Of a stretch of DNA of 64,000 nt, positions 22,946 through 30,605 are shown piece after piece. The position numbers and the translations under genes were made by a program. The stretch is from Gemmatimonadaceae bacterium (GTDB taxonomy: Bacteria > Gemmatimonadota > Gemmatimonadetes > Gemmatimonadales > Gemmatimonadaceae), in NCBI GenBank assembly GCA_019186945.1, contig JABAQJ010000003.1, positions 164,531 through 228,530 of the forward strand, written 5' to 3'. The stretch's first letter is position 1. The number at the start of each line of letters is the position of its first letter. A model generated the notes under the pieces. The model did not search any database. It saw nothing but the letters and a program-made list of their open reading frames with translations, and was not told the DNA's origin.

Positions 22946-23879
22946 CCGCTGGCTGCGCCTGATCTTCATTGCCCTCGCCGTCGCTGCCGTGTGGCTCGCC
23001 GCGCGCGACATCCTTGCCCAATGGCGGGAGTTCGCGGCCTCAGGGTACGCTCTGCACGTCGAGCCCGGCCTGATTGCCCTCTCGGGCGGCCTCGTAATGG
23101 TCAGCTACGTCGTTCTCATCGAAACATGGCGGCGAACCGTGATGGCATGGGGCGAGCACCTCTCCTGGACGACGGCTGCTCGCATCTGGTTCATCTCGAA
23201 TCTCGGACGGTACCTGCCCGGCAAGGTGTGGCAGCTCGGCGCGATGAGCGCCATGGCGCTCAAAGCCGGCGTGAGCGCCGTCGCAGCGGCGGGTTCGGCG
23301 CTGGTAGTCAACGTCGTGAACGTGTTCGCTGGATTCGGCGTTGCCGCCGTGACCGGCGCGGAGCACTTCGAAAACCGTGGAACCGCGGTCGCAATCGCGA
23401 TCCTGCTACTCGCCGGTCTGCTCGCCGCACCGCTGTTCCTGCCGAAGCTCGCCCAGGCAGCAAGCGTCGTGCTCCGACGACCCGTCATCGTCCCGAAGCT
23501 TCCCGCGCTCGCACTCTGGAGCGCAGCCGCCGGCTGCATCGTCGCCTGGTGCCTGTACGGGATCGCATTCAAGCTCCTTGTCGCTGGCATTCTGGGGTCC
23601 GCGCCGGGCGACACGGCTTCGTACATCGCCGTCTTCACGGGATCGTATCTGGTCGGCTACATTGCGCTCTTTGCGCCAGGTGGAATCGGCGTTCGTGAGA
23701 CGAGCCTCGTGGTCTCGCTGGGCCGCTTCGCGCTGCCCGTGGGAGCGCCAGGCATAGTGGCGCTCTCCTCCAGGCTCTGGTTGACGGTGCTGGAGATCGT
23801 TCCCGGGGTTATTTGGCTGGCTGTGAGCACGATCAGTAGCGCACGACCTTCTGCGAGGACCGATGGCCCGACTTCCTGA
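22935..23879 (+). CDS. UPF0104 / LPG-synthase-type multi-pass membrane protein
   Basis: A 314-residue protein with about eight hydrophobic segments and the hallmark FISNLGRYLPGKVWQLGAMSAMALKAG of the lysylphosphatidylglycerol synthase transmembrane family, plus FAPGGIGVRETSLV. Without the C-terminal aminoacyltransferase domain, members are thought to act as lipid or lipid-sugar flippases; this is inference. TTG at 22935 is the best start near the preceding stop. In context it is a candidate flippase for the polyprenyl-linked sugar made by the neighbouring GT2. Confidence 0.78.
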   Translation: MPHNRWLRLIFIALAVAAVWLAARDILAQWREFAASGYALHVEPGLIALSGGLVMVSYVVLIETWRRTVMAWGEHLSWTTAARIWFISNLGRYLPGKVWQLGAMSAMALKAGVSAVAAAGSALVVNVVNVFAGFGVAAVTGAEHFENRGTAVAIAILLLAGLLAAPLFLPKLAQAASVVLRRPVIVPKLPALALWSAAAGCIVAWCLYGIAFKLLVAGILGSAPGDTASYIAVFTGSYLVGYIALFAPGGIGVRETSLVVSLGRFALPVGAPGIVALSSRLWLTVLEIVPGVIWLAVSTISSARPSARTDGPTS

Positions 23880-26268
23880 CCTGAACGGCGGTGTGCACAC
23901 CGGCTCGACCGGGACGGACGCCGCACCGCGACGTTCGGGTCTCATTGCTTCAGCCGTATTTGCGCTCTGCACGCTCGCGCTTGGTTTTCCGGCGCTGGCA
24001 GGGAAGTTCCTCGTCAATCCGTACAGCGACCAGTACATCGCAGGCTACGCGTTTCGTGAGTTCGCTGCGGCGACGTTGAAGGCTACCGGCGGATTCCCGC
24101 AGTGGAATCCCTATCTGTTCGGTGGCATGCCGTATGTCGCGGCCATGCACGGCGACATCTTCTACCCGACATTCCTCCTGCGACTGGTCATGCCGACGGA
24201 CATGGCCATGACGTGGGGCTTTATGATCCATCTCTTTCTCGCTGGAATCTGCACCTACGCCTTCCTCCGAGCGTTAGGCATCGGCTTCTTCGCGTCTATG
24301 GTGGGTGGAGTGGCGTACATGCTGAGTGGAAACGTCGCGGCTCTCGTTTCGCCAGGCCACGACGGCAAGCTGTTTATCAGCGCACTGCTCCCCATCATCC
24401 TCCTTGTCGTAACGCGACTGGTCCGCGATGGAAAACCGTGGGCGTTCGGCGCACTCGCATTCGCGGTAGGAATGGCAGTGCTGACCCCGCATCCGCAATT
24501 GCTTCAGTACCTCCTGCTTGCTGCGGGTGCATTCGGACTGCTTCTCGGTTTCGCCGATGTTGGGGAAGGGAAGCTGACGCGGCGAGTCGCAATGCGGCGT
24601 CTCGGACTCGCCGCCGCCGCAGTCGTCACCGGAGGGCTGATCGGTGCCATCCAGTTCCTTCCCGTGCGCGAATATGTCGCCTGGTCGCCACGAGCGACCG
24701 GAAAAGGATGGGAGGATGCCACGTCGTTCTCGATGCCGCCAGAAGAAATGATCAACTTCCTGCTGCCGCAGTTCAGCGGAATACTCGATCGCTACTGGGG
24801 CAGGAATGGCATCCACCTCCACAGCGAGTATCTCGGCGTCACCGTGATCCCGTTGGTGGCGCTCGCGTTCGGTCGCGATTCGTCACGCAGGACGCTCCTG
24901 TGGTTCTGGGCGGGAACGCTGGCCGTCACGCTGCTCTGGGCACTCGGTGGCAACACGCCCTTCTACCGTCTCGTTTATGCCGTCGTGCCTGGGACCAGGT
25001 TCTTTCGGGCGCCGAGTACGATCCTGTATCTCGTCTCGTTTTCGATAGCTGTACTGGCGGCACTGGGAGCGGAGCGCGCCCTCCGCGGGGAAATCACGCG
25101 GCGGTTCATGATGGGCTGGCTCGTTGTACTCGCCGGCATTGCCCTCACGGGAATTGCTGGGGGACTGACCAACCTCGGAGTTGCCATCGCGGGACCGGAC
25201 AGAACCGACGCCATCGTGGCGAACACGGGAGCCCTCCAGGCCGGAGCCTTTCGGATGTTCGTTTTCGCGGCGTTCCTCTTCGTGACGCTGTTCATGGTCC
25301 AAACCAGGCGCCTGTCACGGGACATGCGAGGGGTGCTCCTGATCGGCGTGATTGCCATAGACCTGTGGAGTGTCGCTCGGCTCTATTGGTCCTTCTCCGA
25401 ACCCGCGTCGAAGCTGTACGCCAGCGATTCGATCCTCGACGAGATCGTCAAGTCCACAAAGAATGAACCGGGTCGAGTCCTTTCACTCCAACTCGCCCCG
25501 TCTCAGGCCGTACACGACCCCTACCTCTGGGGCGATGGCCTCATGGTCCACAGGATTCGGTCCGTCCTCGGTTACCATGGGAACGAACTCGGGCGCTTTC
25601 AGCAACTCGGTGAGAAGCAGAATCAGTGGCGCCAGATCGCCAACCCGAACTTCTGGCGACTGCTCAACGTGCGGTATTTCCTTACCAACGTAGATGATGT
25701 GGGCATTCCTTCACTGAAGCGCCTTCAGGGGCCGATCAGGAACGCCGCCGGTACCGAGACATACCTTTTTGAACTGCCAGAGAGGCATCCTCTGGCGTGG
25801 GTGGCGCCGGTGATCGTGAAGGCTGGTGACGAAGCAGTACTTGCAACCGTACTTGACCCGCGCTTCGACGTTCGTGCGGCGGCGCTGTTCGACTCCGCGT
25901 CAGCGGTGATCGGCAAGACCATTGACCAACTCCCGGCGCCACTAACCACCACGGTGAAAACTCTCGCCTACGCGCCCGGGCAAATCTCACTCGAGCTTTC
26001 GGACGCCGCCCCGGAGGGTTCTGCGCTCGTCGTTTCCGAGAACTACTATCCGGGCTGGCGCGCGACCGTGGATGGCAAGCCCGCTGCAGTCAGTCGAGCC
26101 GACGTGACCCTGATGGGCGTGCCGTTGCCGAGCGGGGCGAAACGCATCGACTTGGTGTTCTCGAGCGACGCCTATCACACCGGCAAGTGGATCACGCTGG
26201 TCGCCCTGGGCGGCTCTCTCTTGGCATGTCTGGCGGGCGTCATCCAGGGGCGGACTCGAGGTGAGTGA
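23863..26268 (+). CDS. YfhO-family membrane glycosyltransferase-like protein
   Basis: An 801-residue multi-pass membrane protein of the YfhO type. About a dozen hydrophobic segments follow a short cytoplasmic N-terminus. The first outer loop holds an acidic motif YSDQ (Asp56) and FPQWNPYLFGGMPYV, as in GT-C enzymes. The C-terminal soluble domain ends in a beta-rich part (ENYYPGWRATVDGKPA) before a last helix. In Bacillus, YfhO moves a sugar from a polyprenyl carrier to lipoteichoic acid with CsbB making the carrier sugar. A diderm acceptor would differ. It overlaps both neighbours. Confidence 0.83.
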   Translation: MARLPDLNGGVHTGSTGTDAAPRRSGLIASAVFALCTLALGFPALAGKFLVNPYSDQYIAGYAFREFAAATLKATGGFPQWNPYLFGGMPYVAAMHGDIFYPTFLLRLVMPTDMAMTWGFMIHLFLAGICTYAFLRALGIGFFASMVGGVAYMLSGNVAALVSPGHDGKLFISALLPIILLVVTRLVRDGKPWAFGALAFAVGMAVLTPHPQLLQYLLLAAGAFGLLLGFADVGEGKLTRRVAMRRLGLAAAAVVTGGLIGAIQFLPVREYVAWSPRATGKGWEDATSFSMPPEEMINFLLPQFSGILDRYWGRNGIHLHSEYLGVTVIPLVALAFGRDSSRRTLLWFWAGTLAVTLLWALGGNTPFYRLVYAVVPGTRFFRAPSTILYLVSFSIAVLAALGAERALRGEITRRFMMGWLVVLAGIALTGIAGGLTNLGVAIAGPDRTDAIVANTGALQAGAFRMFVFAAFLFVTLFMVQTRRLSRDMRGVLLIGVIAIDLWSVARLYWSFSEPASKLYASDSILDEIVKSTKNEPGRVLSLQLAPSQAVHDPYLWGDGLMVHRIRSVLGYHGNELGRFQQLGEKQNQWRQIANPNFWRLLNVRYFLTNVDDVGIPSLKRLQGPIRNAAGTETYLFELPERHPLAWVAPVIVKAGDEAVLATVLDPRFDVRAAALFDSASAVIGKTIDQLPAPLTTTVKTLAYAPGQISLELSDAAPEGSALVVSENYYPGWRATVDGKPAAVSRADVTLMGVPLPSGAKRIDLVFSSDAYHTGKWITLVALGGSLLACLAGVIQGRTRGE

Positions 26269-26983
26269 ACGCGCTCTCGTCATTGTTCCGACGTTCAACG
26301 AACGCGATAACATCGTTCGTCTCATCGACGCTGCGCTCGCCCAGGATGAGCGGGTCGAAGTGCTCGTCGTCGACGACGGTTCACCGGACGGAACAGGCGC
26401 TTTGGTGGATGACCGTGCCGCGAATGACCCTCGAGTCCACATTATACATCGGCCAGCAAAATTAGGATTGGGAACGGCTTATCTCGCAGGCTTCAAGTGG
26501 GCACTGGAGCGCGAGTACGAGTTCGTCATGGAGATGGACGCCGACTTCTCGCACGATCCCGCCCACATCCCGCAGTTCCTGGAAAATGCGGCAGATGCCG
26601 ACCTCGTCCTCGGTTCCCGATACCGTGACGGGAAGGTCACCGTCGTCAACTGGCCTATCGGCCGACTGATGCTCTCATACGCCGCCAATATCTACGCCCG
26701 CTTCGCGACTGGCCTGCCGCTTTACGATGCCACTGGCGGCTTCAAGTGCTTTCGAAGACGTGTCCTCGAAGCCATCGACCTGGACGACGTACGAAGCAAT
26801 GGCTACGCCTTTCAGATCGAGATGTCGTTCAGAGCATGGAAGAAGGGCTTCCGTATCGTAGAGATACCGATCGTCTTCGTCGACCGAACCGAAGGCGAAA
26901 GCAAGATGTCGAAAAAGATCGTGCGCGAAGCCATTTGGATGGTTTGGCGACTAAGATGGTGGTCCATGACGGGCAGGGTGTGA
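26261..26983 (+). CDS. Polyprenol-phosphate mannosyltransferase-like GT2 (DPM1-type)
   Basis: Soluble GT2 enzyme of 240 residues without membrane helices. VIVPTFNERDNIVRLI, LVVDDGSPDGTG, the DxD-type motif EMDADFSHDPAHIPQF, and a C-terminal half with GYAFQIEMSFRAW and VDRTEGESKMSKKIV match dolichol/polyprenol-phosphate mannose synthases. It probably forms polyprenyl-phosphate-linked mannose or a related sugar for use by a GT-C enzyme such as the preceding YfhO-like protein. GTG 26261 overlaps the preceding gene by eight bases. Confidence 0.9.
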   Translation: MSERALVIVPTFNERDNIVRLIDAALAQDERVEVLVVDDGSPDGTGALVDDRAANDPRVHIIHRPAKLGLGTAYLAGFKWALEREYEFVMEMDADFSHDPAHIPQFLENAADADLVLGSRYRDGKVTVVNWPIGRLMLSYAANIYARFATGLPLYDATGGFKCFRRRVLEAIDLDDVRSNGYAFQIEMSFRAWKKGFRIVEIPIVFVDRTEGESKMSKKIVREAIWMVWRLRWWSMTGRV

Positions 26984-26984
26984 C

Positions 26985-27821
26985 GTGAGTCTGGCAGGTC
27001 GTCGCTTCTACAAGATGACGGGGTCGGGAAACGACTTCGTCTTCTTCGATGTACGTGACGTCCCAGCACCGGACCTCGAAGCCGCGTCGGTCATTGGCGC
27101 GATCTGCGAACGTCGCACGGGCATCGGGGCTGACGGTGTCGTTCTCTTGGAGAGCGACCCACGGCACCCATTCGGCATCCGATACTTCAATCGCGATGGC
27201 TCCCTCGCTGAACTCTGCGGAAACGCCTCGCTGTGCAGCGTCAACCTGGCCCGACACCTGAACATCGTTGGGGACGATGAGTGGTTCACATTCATGTCGT
27301 CCTCGGGCTCGCTTTTCGGTCGGCACACTCATGGATCGCCCGAAATCGGACTGGCGACCGTAACCGACATCGAGGCAGACTCCGCGATACCGCTCGGCAA
27401 ACACGAAAACCGCATCGGCTTCTCACGCGTCGGCGTACCCCATCTCGTCATCCTCGTCGACGACGTCGCGGACATCGATGTCGTTTCGCGTGGCAGGGAA
27501 CTTCGCCACTGGCCCTCACTCCGCGACGGTGCCAACGCCAACTTTGTCTCACCCCGCGGTTCCGGATGGGCAATTCGCACTTACGAGCGAGGTGTCGAAG
27601 ACGAAACCCTGGCTTGCGGGACTGGAGCGGTAGCGACTTGCGCCTTGCTTTCGGCGTGGCGATTGGCACCAAACGAGGTCCGCTTGCTGACGCGCTCTGA
27701 CTCGCCACTGCTTGCGCACACTCCCGACGCCCCCGGCGAAAGGCCAACGCTTCGTGGCGAGGGAAGGCTTCTGTTCACTGGCACTATCAATCAGATCGCC
27801 CCGGTAGCAGCAGACAAGTAG
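26985..27821 (+). CDS. dapF: Diaminopimelate epimerase, slightly divergent
   Basis: Converts LL- to meso-diaminopimelate for lysine and peptidoglycan. The 278 residues have both catalytic cysteines (ELCGNAS and LACGTGA), the N-terminal GSGNDF, and YERGVEDET with the substrate-binding Glu-Arg pair. Departures from the E. coli pattern are CGNASLC in place of CGNGARC, and GVPH in place of GNPH. Both catalytic residues remain, so activity is likely. Start GTG 26985. It is the last + strand gene before the terminus gap and runs straight towards the dif-like site. Confidence 0.9.
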   Translation: MSLAGRRFYKMTGSGNDFVFFDVRDVPAPDLEAASVIGAICERRTGIGADGVVLLESDPRHPFGIRYFNRDGSLAELCGNASLCSVNLARHLNIVGDDEWFTFMSSSGSLFGRHTHGSPEIGLATVTDIEADSAIPLGKHENRIGFSRVGVPHLVILVDDVADIDVVSRGRELRHWPSLRDGANANFVSPRGSGWAIRTYERGVEDETLACGTGAVATCALLSAWRLAPNEVRLLTRSDSPLLAHTPDAPGERPTLRGEGRLLFTGTINQIAPVAADK

Positions 27822-28055
27822 GACTGGCGCGTCGCTGGCGCCTCGCACCATTGCGACACCTGGACCGCCGACTGGACCCAAGCACCGAAGCACGTGGCGG
27901 CGGAAATACAGCTGACCCAAGCTCCTTCGCCAACCGCCCTCAACCTCGATCACAGCATCATGGGCTACCAGCAGACGCTGGCGCCACCCGCTCGAGCCAA
28001 AGCGCTTTCCGCGTCCAGGAAGTCAAGCCGGCCGAGACGCCTGTAGAAGCACGCG

Positions 28056-28082
28056 TGTGGGAGAAGCCGCCTGTTCTCCACA
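28056..28082. other. Imperfect hairpin next to the dif-like site
   Basis: TGTGGGAGAA at 28056-28065 can pair with TTCTCCACA at 28074-28082, with one bulged G and an eight-base loop. No T-run follows in either direction. It ends five bases before the dif-like site. It may be part of the dapF 3' end or an accessory protein-binding site; the sequence does not decide. Confidence 0.4.
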
Positions 28083-28087
28083 GTGTG

Positions 28088-28115
28088 AGTTTACATAACA
28101 TTTATTATGCGGCCT
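28088..28115 (-). other. dif: Chromosomal dif site (XerC/XerD recombination site)
   Basis: A 28-bp site made of 11-bp arm, 6-bp centre, 11-bp arm. On the + strand it reads AGTTTACATAA, centre CATTTA, then TTATGCGGCCT. Read on the - strand, its right arm is TTATGTAAACT, identical to the XerD-side arm of B. subtilis dif as I recall it, and the whole site matches E. coli dif at about 20 of 28 positions, with the inner CATAA / TTATG palindrome intact. It sits in the convergent gap where gene orientation flips, as expected for the terminus. A Xer recombinase gene is on the same contig. Confidence 0.85.
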
Positions 28116-28132
28116 ACAGACGCCTGGGCAGA

Positions 28133-28166
28133 ACAAAGGGCGATGCCCATTGGCATCGCCCTTTGT
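28133..28166. terminator. Perfect 15-bp hairpin, bidirectional terminator
   Basis: ACAAAGGGCGATGCC (28133-28147) pairs perfectly with 28152-28166 across a CATT loop. It lies 22 bases after the stop of the leftward TPR gene and also downstream of dapF. Both ends of the stem are A/T-rich, so each strand ends in a short U-containing tail. It probably stops transcription from both sides near the terminus. Confidence 0.8.
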
Positions 28167-28188
28167 CACTCCATCCGGACTTGTAGAA

Positions 28189-28851
28189 CTACCCCTTTGC
28201 CGGGACAGCGCTCAACTCACCAACCCGGAGCTTCGCCTCGGCACTGAACGGATTCGTCTCATCGTCCGCCATGGCCTTCCAAATCTTCAGGGCCTCATCC
28301 CGTTTGCCTGCTGCCGCAAGAGTCCGGGCTGCATCGGACCGGTACTGGCCGCGGTCGGAGTCAGTCGCTGCCGCGTCCGCAGCCTTTAGGTACTCCGCGC
28401 TCGCCTCCGCAAGCTTGCCGCCCTGCTCGAGTCCCGCAGCACGAATCGCGTGCAGCGACGCCTTGAACGGCCCGGAAGCGCTCACGCCCTCCAAGGCCTT
28501 CAGGCCCTCGTCCACCTTGTTCTCGTCAAAGAAGACCTGCGCGAGCAGCAGTCTGCCTTGGTCACCGGCCATCGTTCCGCCATACCGCTGCACGAGCTTC
28601 TGCAGATCGGACTGTGCCAATGCCAGATTTCCGGCCATGAACGATCGCTGAGCTTCTGCCAGCGACCGGCCAGCGTTGGCTTCCTTCTTCTGCGCGGAGG
28701 ATCGCCACAAGAGACCAGCAGCAACCAGTACCGCGACCCCGATGGTCGCCAGTGAGACCTGGCGGGTATGCGCCTTGAGCCACTCGGCGAGATTCTCCGC
28801 ATGCTCATCAAAGTCCAACGGCGGCTTCGCCGCTTCGCCCGTCTTCGTCAT
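28189..28851 (-). CDS. YfgM-like membrane-anchored TPR protein
   Basis: A 220-residue protein with a cytoplasmic N-terminal helix (DFDEHAENLAEWLKAHTRQV), one transmembrane segment (about residues 34-50) and a periplasmic TPR-type region. Helical repeats run from AEAQRSFMAGNLALAQSDLQKLV to DEALKIWKAMAD. This is the plan of YfgM, an ancillary SecYEG/BamB-associated protein. The gene is last in the right-arm gene series that includes der, which neighbours yfgM in E. coli. An upstream AAAGGG serves as ribosome binding site. The function is inferred from architecture only. Confidence 0.7.
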   Translation of the reverse strand: MTKTGEAAKPPLDFDEHAENLAEWLKAHTRQVSLATIGVAVLVAAGLLWRSSAQKKEANAGRSLAEAQRSFMAGNLALAQSDLQKLVQRYGGTMAGDQGRLLLAQVFFDENKVDEGLKALEGVSASGPFKASLHAIRAAGLEQGGKLAEASAEYLKAADAAATDSDRGQYRSDAARTLAAAGKRDEALKIWKAMADDETNPFSAEAKLRVGELSAVPAKG

Positions 28852-28894
28852 GCCTGCCCTTTGAAAAGGTCGTTATCCTGCCGCTACCAGACGA

Positions 28895-28968
28895 TGCCCC
28901 TGGCGTGACTCGAACACGCGGCCAACGGTTTAGGAAACCGCTGCTCTATCCATCTGAGCTACAGGGGC
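28895..28968 (-). tRNA. tRNA-Arg (anticodon CCU)
   Basis: Read on the - strand, the 74-base gene folds as a full cloverleaf. The acceptor stem GCCCCTG pairs with CAGGGGC, the D-arm is GCTCAGATGGATAGAGC, and the anticodon stem-loop contains TTCCTAA with anticodon CCT at 28932-28934. The T-arm includes GTTCGAGTC. The terminal CCA is not encoded. It reads AGG codons. Confidence 0.96.
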
Positions 28969-29040
28969 GAATTCGATCGACACCGGTGCACCTCACATCG
29001 GAGCATCCGCCGATCTTGCGGTCAGCCCCGAAGACGAGGG

Positions 29041-29069
29041 AATGTAGCCCGGCACGGAATACGGGTAAA
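29041..29069 (-). promoter_or_regulatory. Promoter of tRNA-Arg
   Basis: On the - strand, TTTACC (29069-29064) and TACATT (29046-29041) are separated by 17 bases, about 70 bases upstream of the tRNA. The same TACATT -10 hexamer with a 17-base spacer recurs at 36690-36718. The -35 matches consensus in four of six positions. Confidence 0.5.
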
Positions 29070-29076
29070 GCGAGCC

Positions 29077-29613
29077 TCAGTCCTCGAAGACTATCAATGA
29101 CTCCGTTCTTACGTCCCCGATCTTCTGCAATCCGCTCAGAAATCCCAGTCGAATCAGAAAACTGCATCCGATGACATCCGCACCCATTTGTCGAGCGAGG
29201 CTGATCGTCGCTGCCGCCGTACCACCTGTGGCCAGAAGGTCGTCGACCACTAGGGCTCGGCTCCCCGCACCGAGTGCGTCAATGTGCATTTCGAGAACGT
29301 CGCTGCCGTACTCGAGAGCATACTCTACTCGCTCCGTCTTGTACGGAAGTCTCCCAACCTTGCGAACAGGCACGAAACCCGCCCCCAGACGCTCCGCGAT
29401 CACTCCACCAAAAATGAATCCGCGACTTTCTATTGCGATCACATGGGTCACCCCGTAACTCCGGAACGCATCGGCCATGGCCTCGCACGCCCGTCGAAAT
29501 AGTACGGCGTCTCCCAAGAGCGGCGTGATGTCCCTGAATACGATCCCAGGTTTCGGGTAGTCCGGGACATCACGTATCGCGGCCCGCAGCCGGCCCACGA
29601 AATCGCTGGCCAC
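29077..29613 (-). CDS. apt: Adenine phosphoribosyltransferase
   Basis: Salvages adenine to AMP using PRPP. The 178 residues show the N-terminal RAAIRDVPDYPKPGIVFRDITPLL, the specificity segment IESRGFIFGGVIAERLGAGFVPVRK and the PRPP-binding motif VVDDLLATGGTAAA. All are diagnostic of Apt. It lies 13 bases downstream of the acylphosphatase gene, at the end of the der-led operon, before the tRNA. Confidence 0.97.
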   Translation of the reverse strand: MASDFVGRLRAAIRDVPDYPKPGIVFRDITPLLGDAVLFRRACEAMADAFRSYGVTHVIAIESRGFIFGGVIAERLGAGFVPVRKVGRLPYKTERVEYALEYGSDVLEMHIDALGAGSRALVVDDLLATGGTAAATISLARQMGADVIGCSFLIRLGFLSGLQKIGDVRTESLIVFED

Positions 29614-29626
29614 TTGATCTCAGACG

Positions 29627-29902
29627 CTACCTGATGGCAGTAAACGGAACTCTCATGGGTTCAATTGTTTCCGCTGGTAGCGCAACGACGTTTCTCACGT
29701 CCGAAGCAGGCGGTCCATCTCGAACCGCATCCATGAGAGACGCAAGCGCATCCTGGGTTCCTTCAGCCTGAAGCTCGACGCTCCCGTCGGACAGGTTCTT
29801 CACCCACCCAGCCAACCCGAGAGCGCGGGCCTGCTCGCGCACGAACCAGCGAAATCCAACGCCTTGGACGCGCCCTTCGACTCTTACATGAACGATGGGC
29901 AA
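29627..29902 (-). CDS. acyP: Acylphosphatase
   Basis: Hydrolyses acyl phosphates. The small 91-residue protein carries the signature GRVQGVGFRWFVREQA with the catalytic Arg, and GWVKNLSDGSVELQAEG with the catalytic Asn. Length and both motifs are typical. The gene follows the orphan gene by eight bases and precedes apt by 13, so the three are likely cotranscribed. Confidence 0.95.
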   Translation of the reverse strand: MPIVHVRVEGRVQGVGFRWFVREQARALGLAGWVKNLSDGSVELQAEGTQDALASLMDAVRDGPPASDVRNVVALPAETIEPMRVPFTAIR

Positions 29903-29910
29903 TCAGGTCT

Positions 29911-30579
29911 TCAGGTGGTCTTCGAGAGTAGCGTGGTCAGCACAGAGGCAAGCACCACGGCGTCGCCGTCGCCCCTTGCCGCAGAATCGACCGCAATCTC
30001 GCCGTTTCTCACGCGCCTCGCCAGACACTCGAGGGTCTCGGCGACTCGATCGACGCTGAGTTGTGTCCTGGTTCCCGACGAAGCGTCGGCGCCTCCTTCG
30101 CTCACGTTCGCCACGTCGAAGCCGATCACCGGATTGATCGTGGCTACATCGTCGAACCAGGCGTCAGGGACCGAAGTTGTGGCGCTGTCAAATGTGGTTT
30201 CTGGTTTCTCATCGCACGGCTGATCCAGAAGCGCCGGCAGAGCATCTCCAGCTTCGCGTGCGGCGACTGACTCCGGCTCGTCATGTGCCGCCGACTCGTT
30301 TGAGCAAGTCGACGCCATTTCGGTTGAGCGACGCTTTTCCGGTGAGTCTACGCTTTCACCTGGGGTGACGTCGACATCCTGAGCGCCAATCGTGTCGGGC
30401 ACTCGGGCGGTTGCCTTCACCGATGGACCGCCTGGAACAAAAGGCCGCGGAGCGCGGAAGGCACTTGGCACCCTGGACTGCTGCGCTCCACCGTTCGCAC
30501 GGACGAAAGGTCTGGCTGGCGCCGTCTGTGTTGCCGGGCGGTCGAGGAGGGGTTGTGGCATCTTCTTGGCTCCAGGCAT
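29911..30579 (-). CDS. Unrecognised Pro/Ala-rich acidic protein
   Basis: I do not recognise this 222-residue protein. The first 60 residues are Pro-, Arg- and Ala-rich (RPFVRANGG, AFRAPRPFVPGG); the middle (about 65-165) is acidic and looks disordered. The last 50 residues form a plausible folded helical region (SVDRVAETLECLARRVRNGEIAV, GDGDAVVLASVLTTLLS). There is no signal peptide or membrane segment. Close spacing in the operon (26 bases after pcm, 8 before acyP) supports it being real. The C-terminal helix motif may be a small interaction domain. Confidence 0.65.
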   Translation of the reverse strand: MPGAKKMPQPLLDRPATQTAPARPFVRANGGAQQSRVPSAFRAPRPFVPGGPSVKATARVPDTIGAQDVDVTPGESVDSPEKRRSTEMASTCSNESAAHDEPESVAAREAGDALPALLDQPCDEKPETTFDSATTSVPDAWFDDVATINPVIGFDVANVSEGGADASSGTRTQLSVDRVAETLECLARRVRNGEIAVDSAARGDGDAVVLASVLTTLLSKTT

Positions 30580-30605
30580 GAGTCACGGGAGCGCCAGCCC
30601 GTCCC

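Larger units (their letters stand above)
27822..28188. other. Convergent intergenic region at the replication terminus
   Basis: This 367-base gap between convergent dapF and a TPR gene is the longest non-coding stretch in the window. It holds, in order, about 230 bases with no recognised element, an imperfect hairpin (28056-28082), a dif-like site (28088-28115) in an AT-rich island, and a perfect 15-bp terminator hairpin (28133-28166). A reading frame spanning most of it has no codon or family support and crosses all three elements. Confidence 0.8.

Noticed and set aside
24102-25466. 454-codon open frame on + inside the YfhO-like gene
   Set aside because: Out-of-frame shadow, Arg/His-rich, no hydrophobic segments or motifs.
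27851-28186. 111-codon open frame on + in the terminus gap
   Set aside because: It crosses the hairpin, the dif-like site and the terminator, has no family resemblance and no ribosome binding site.
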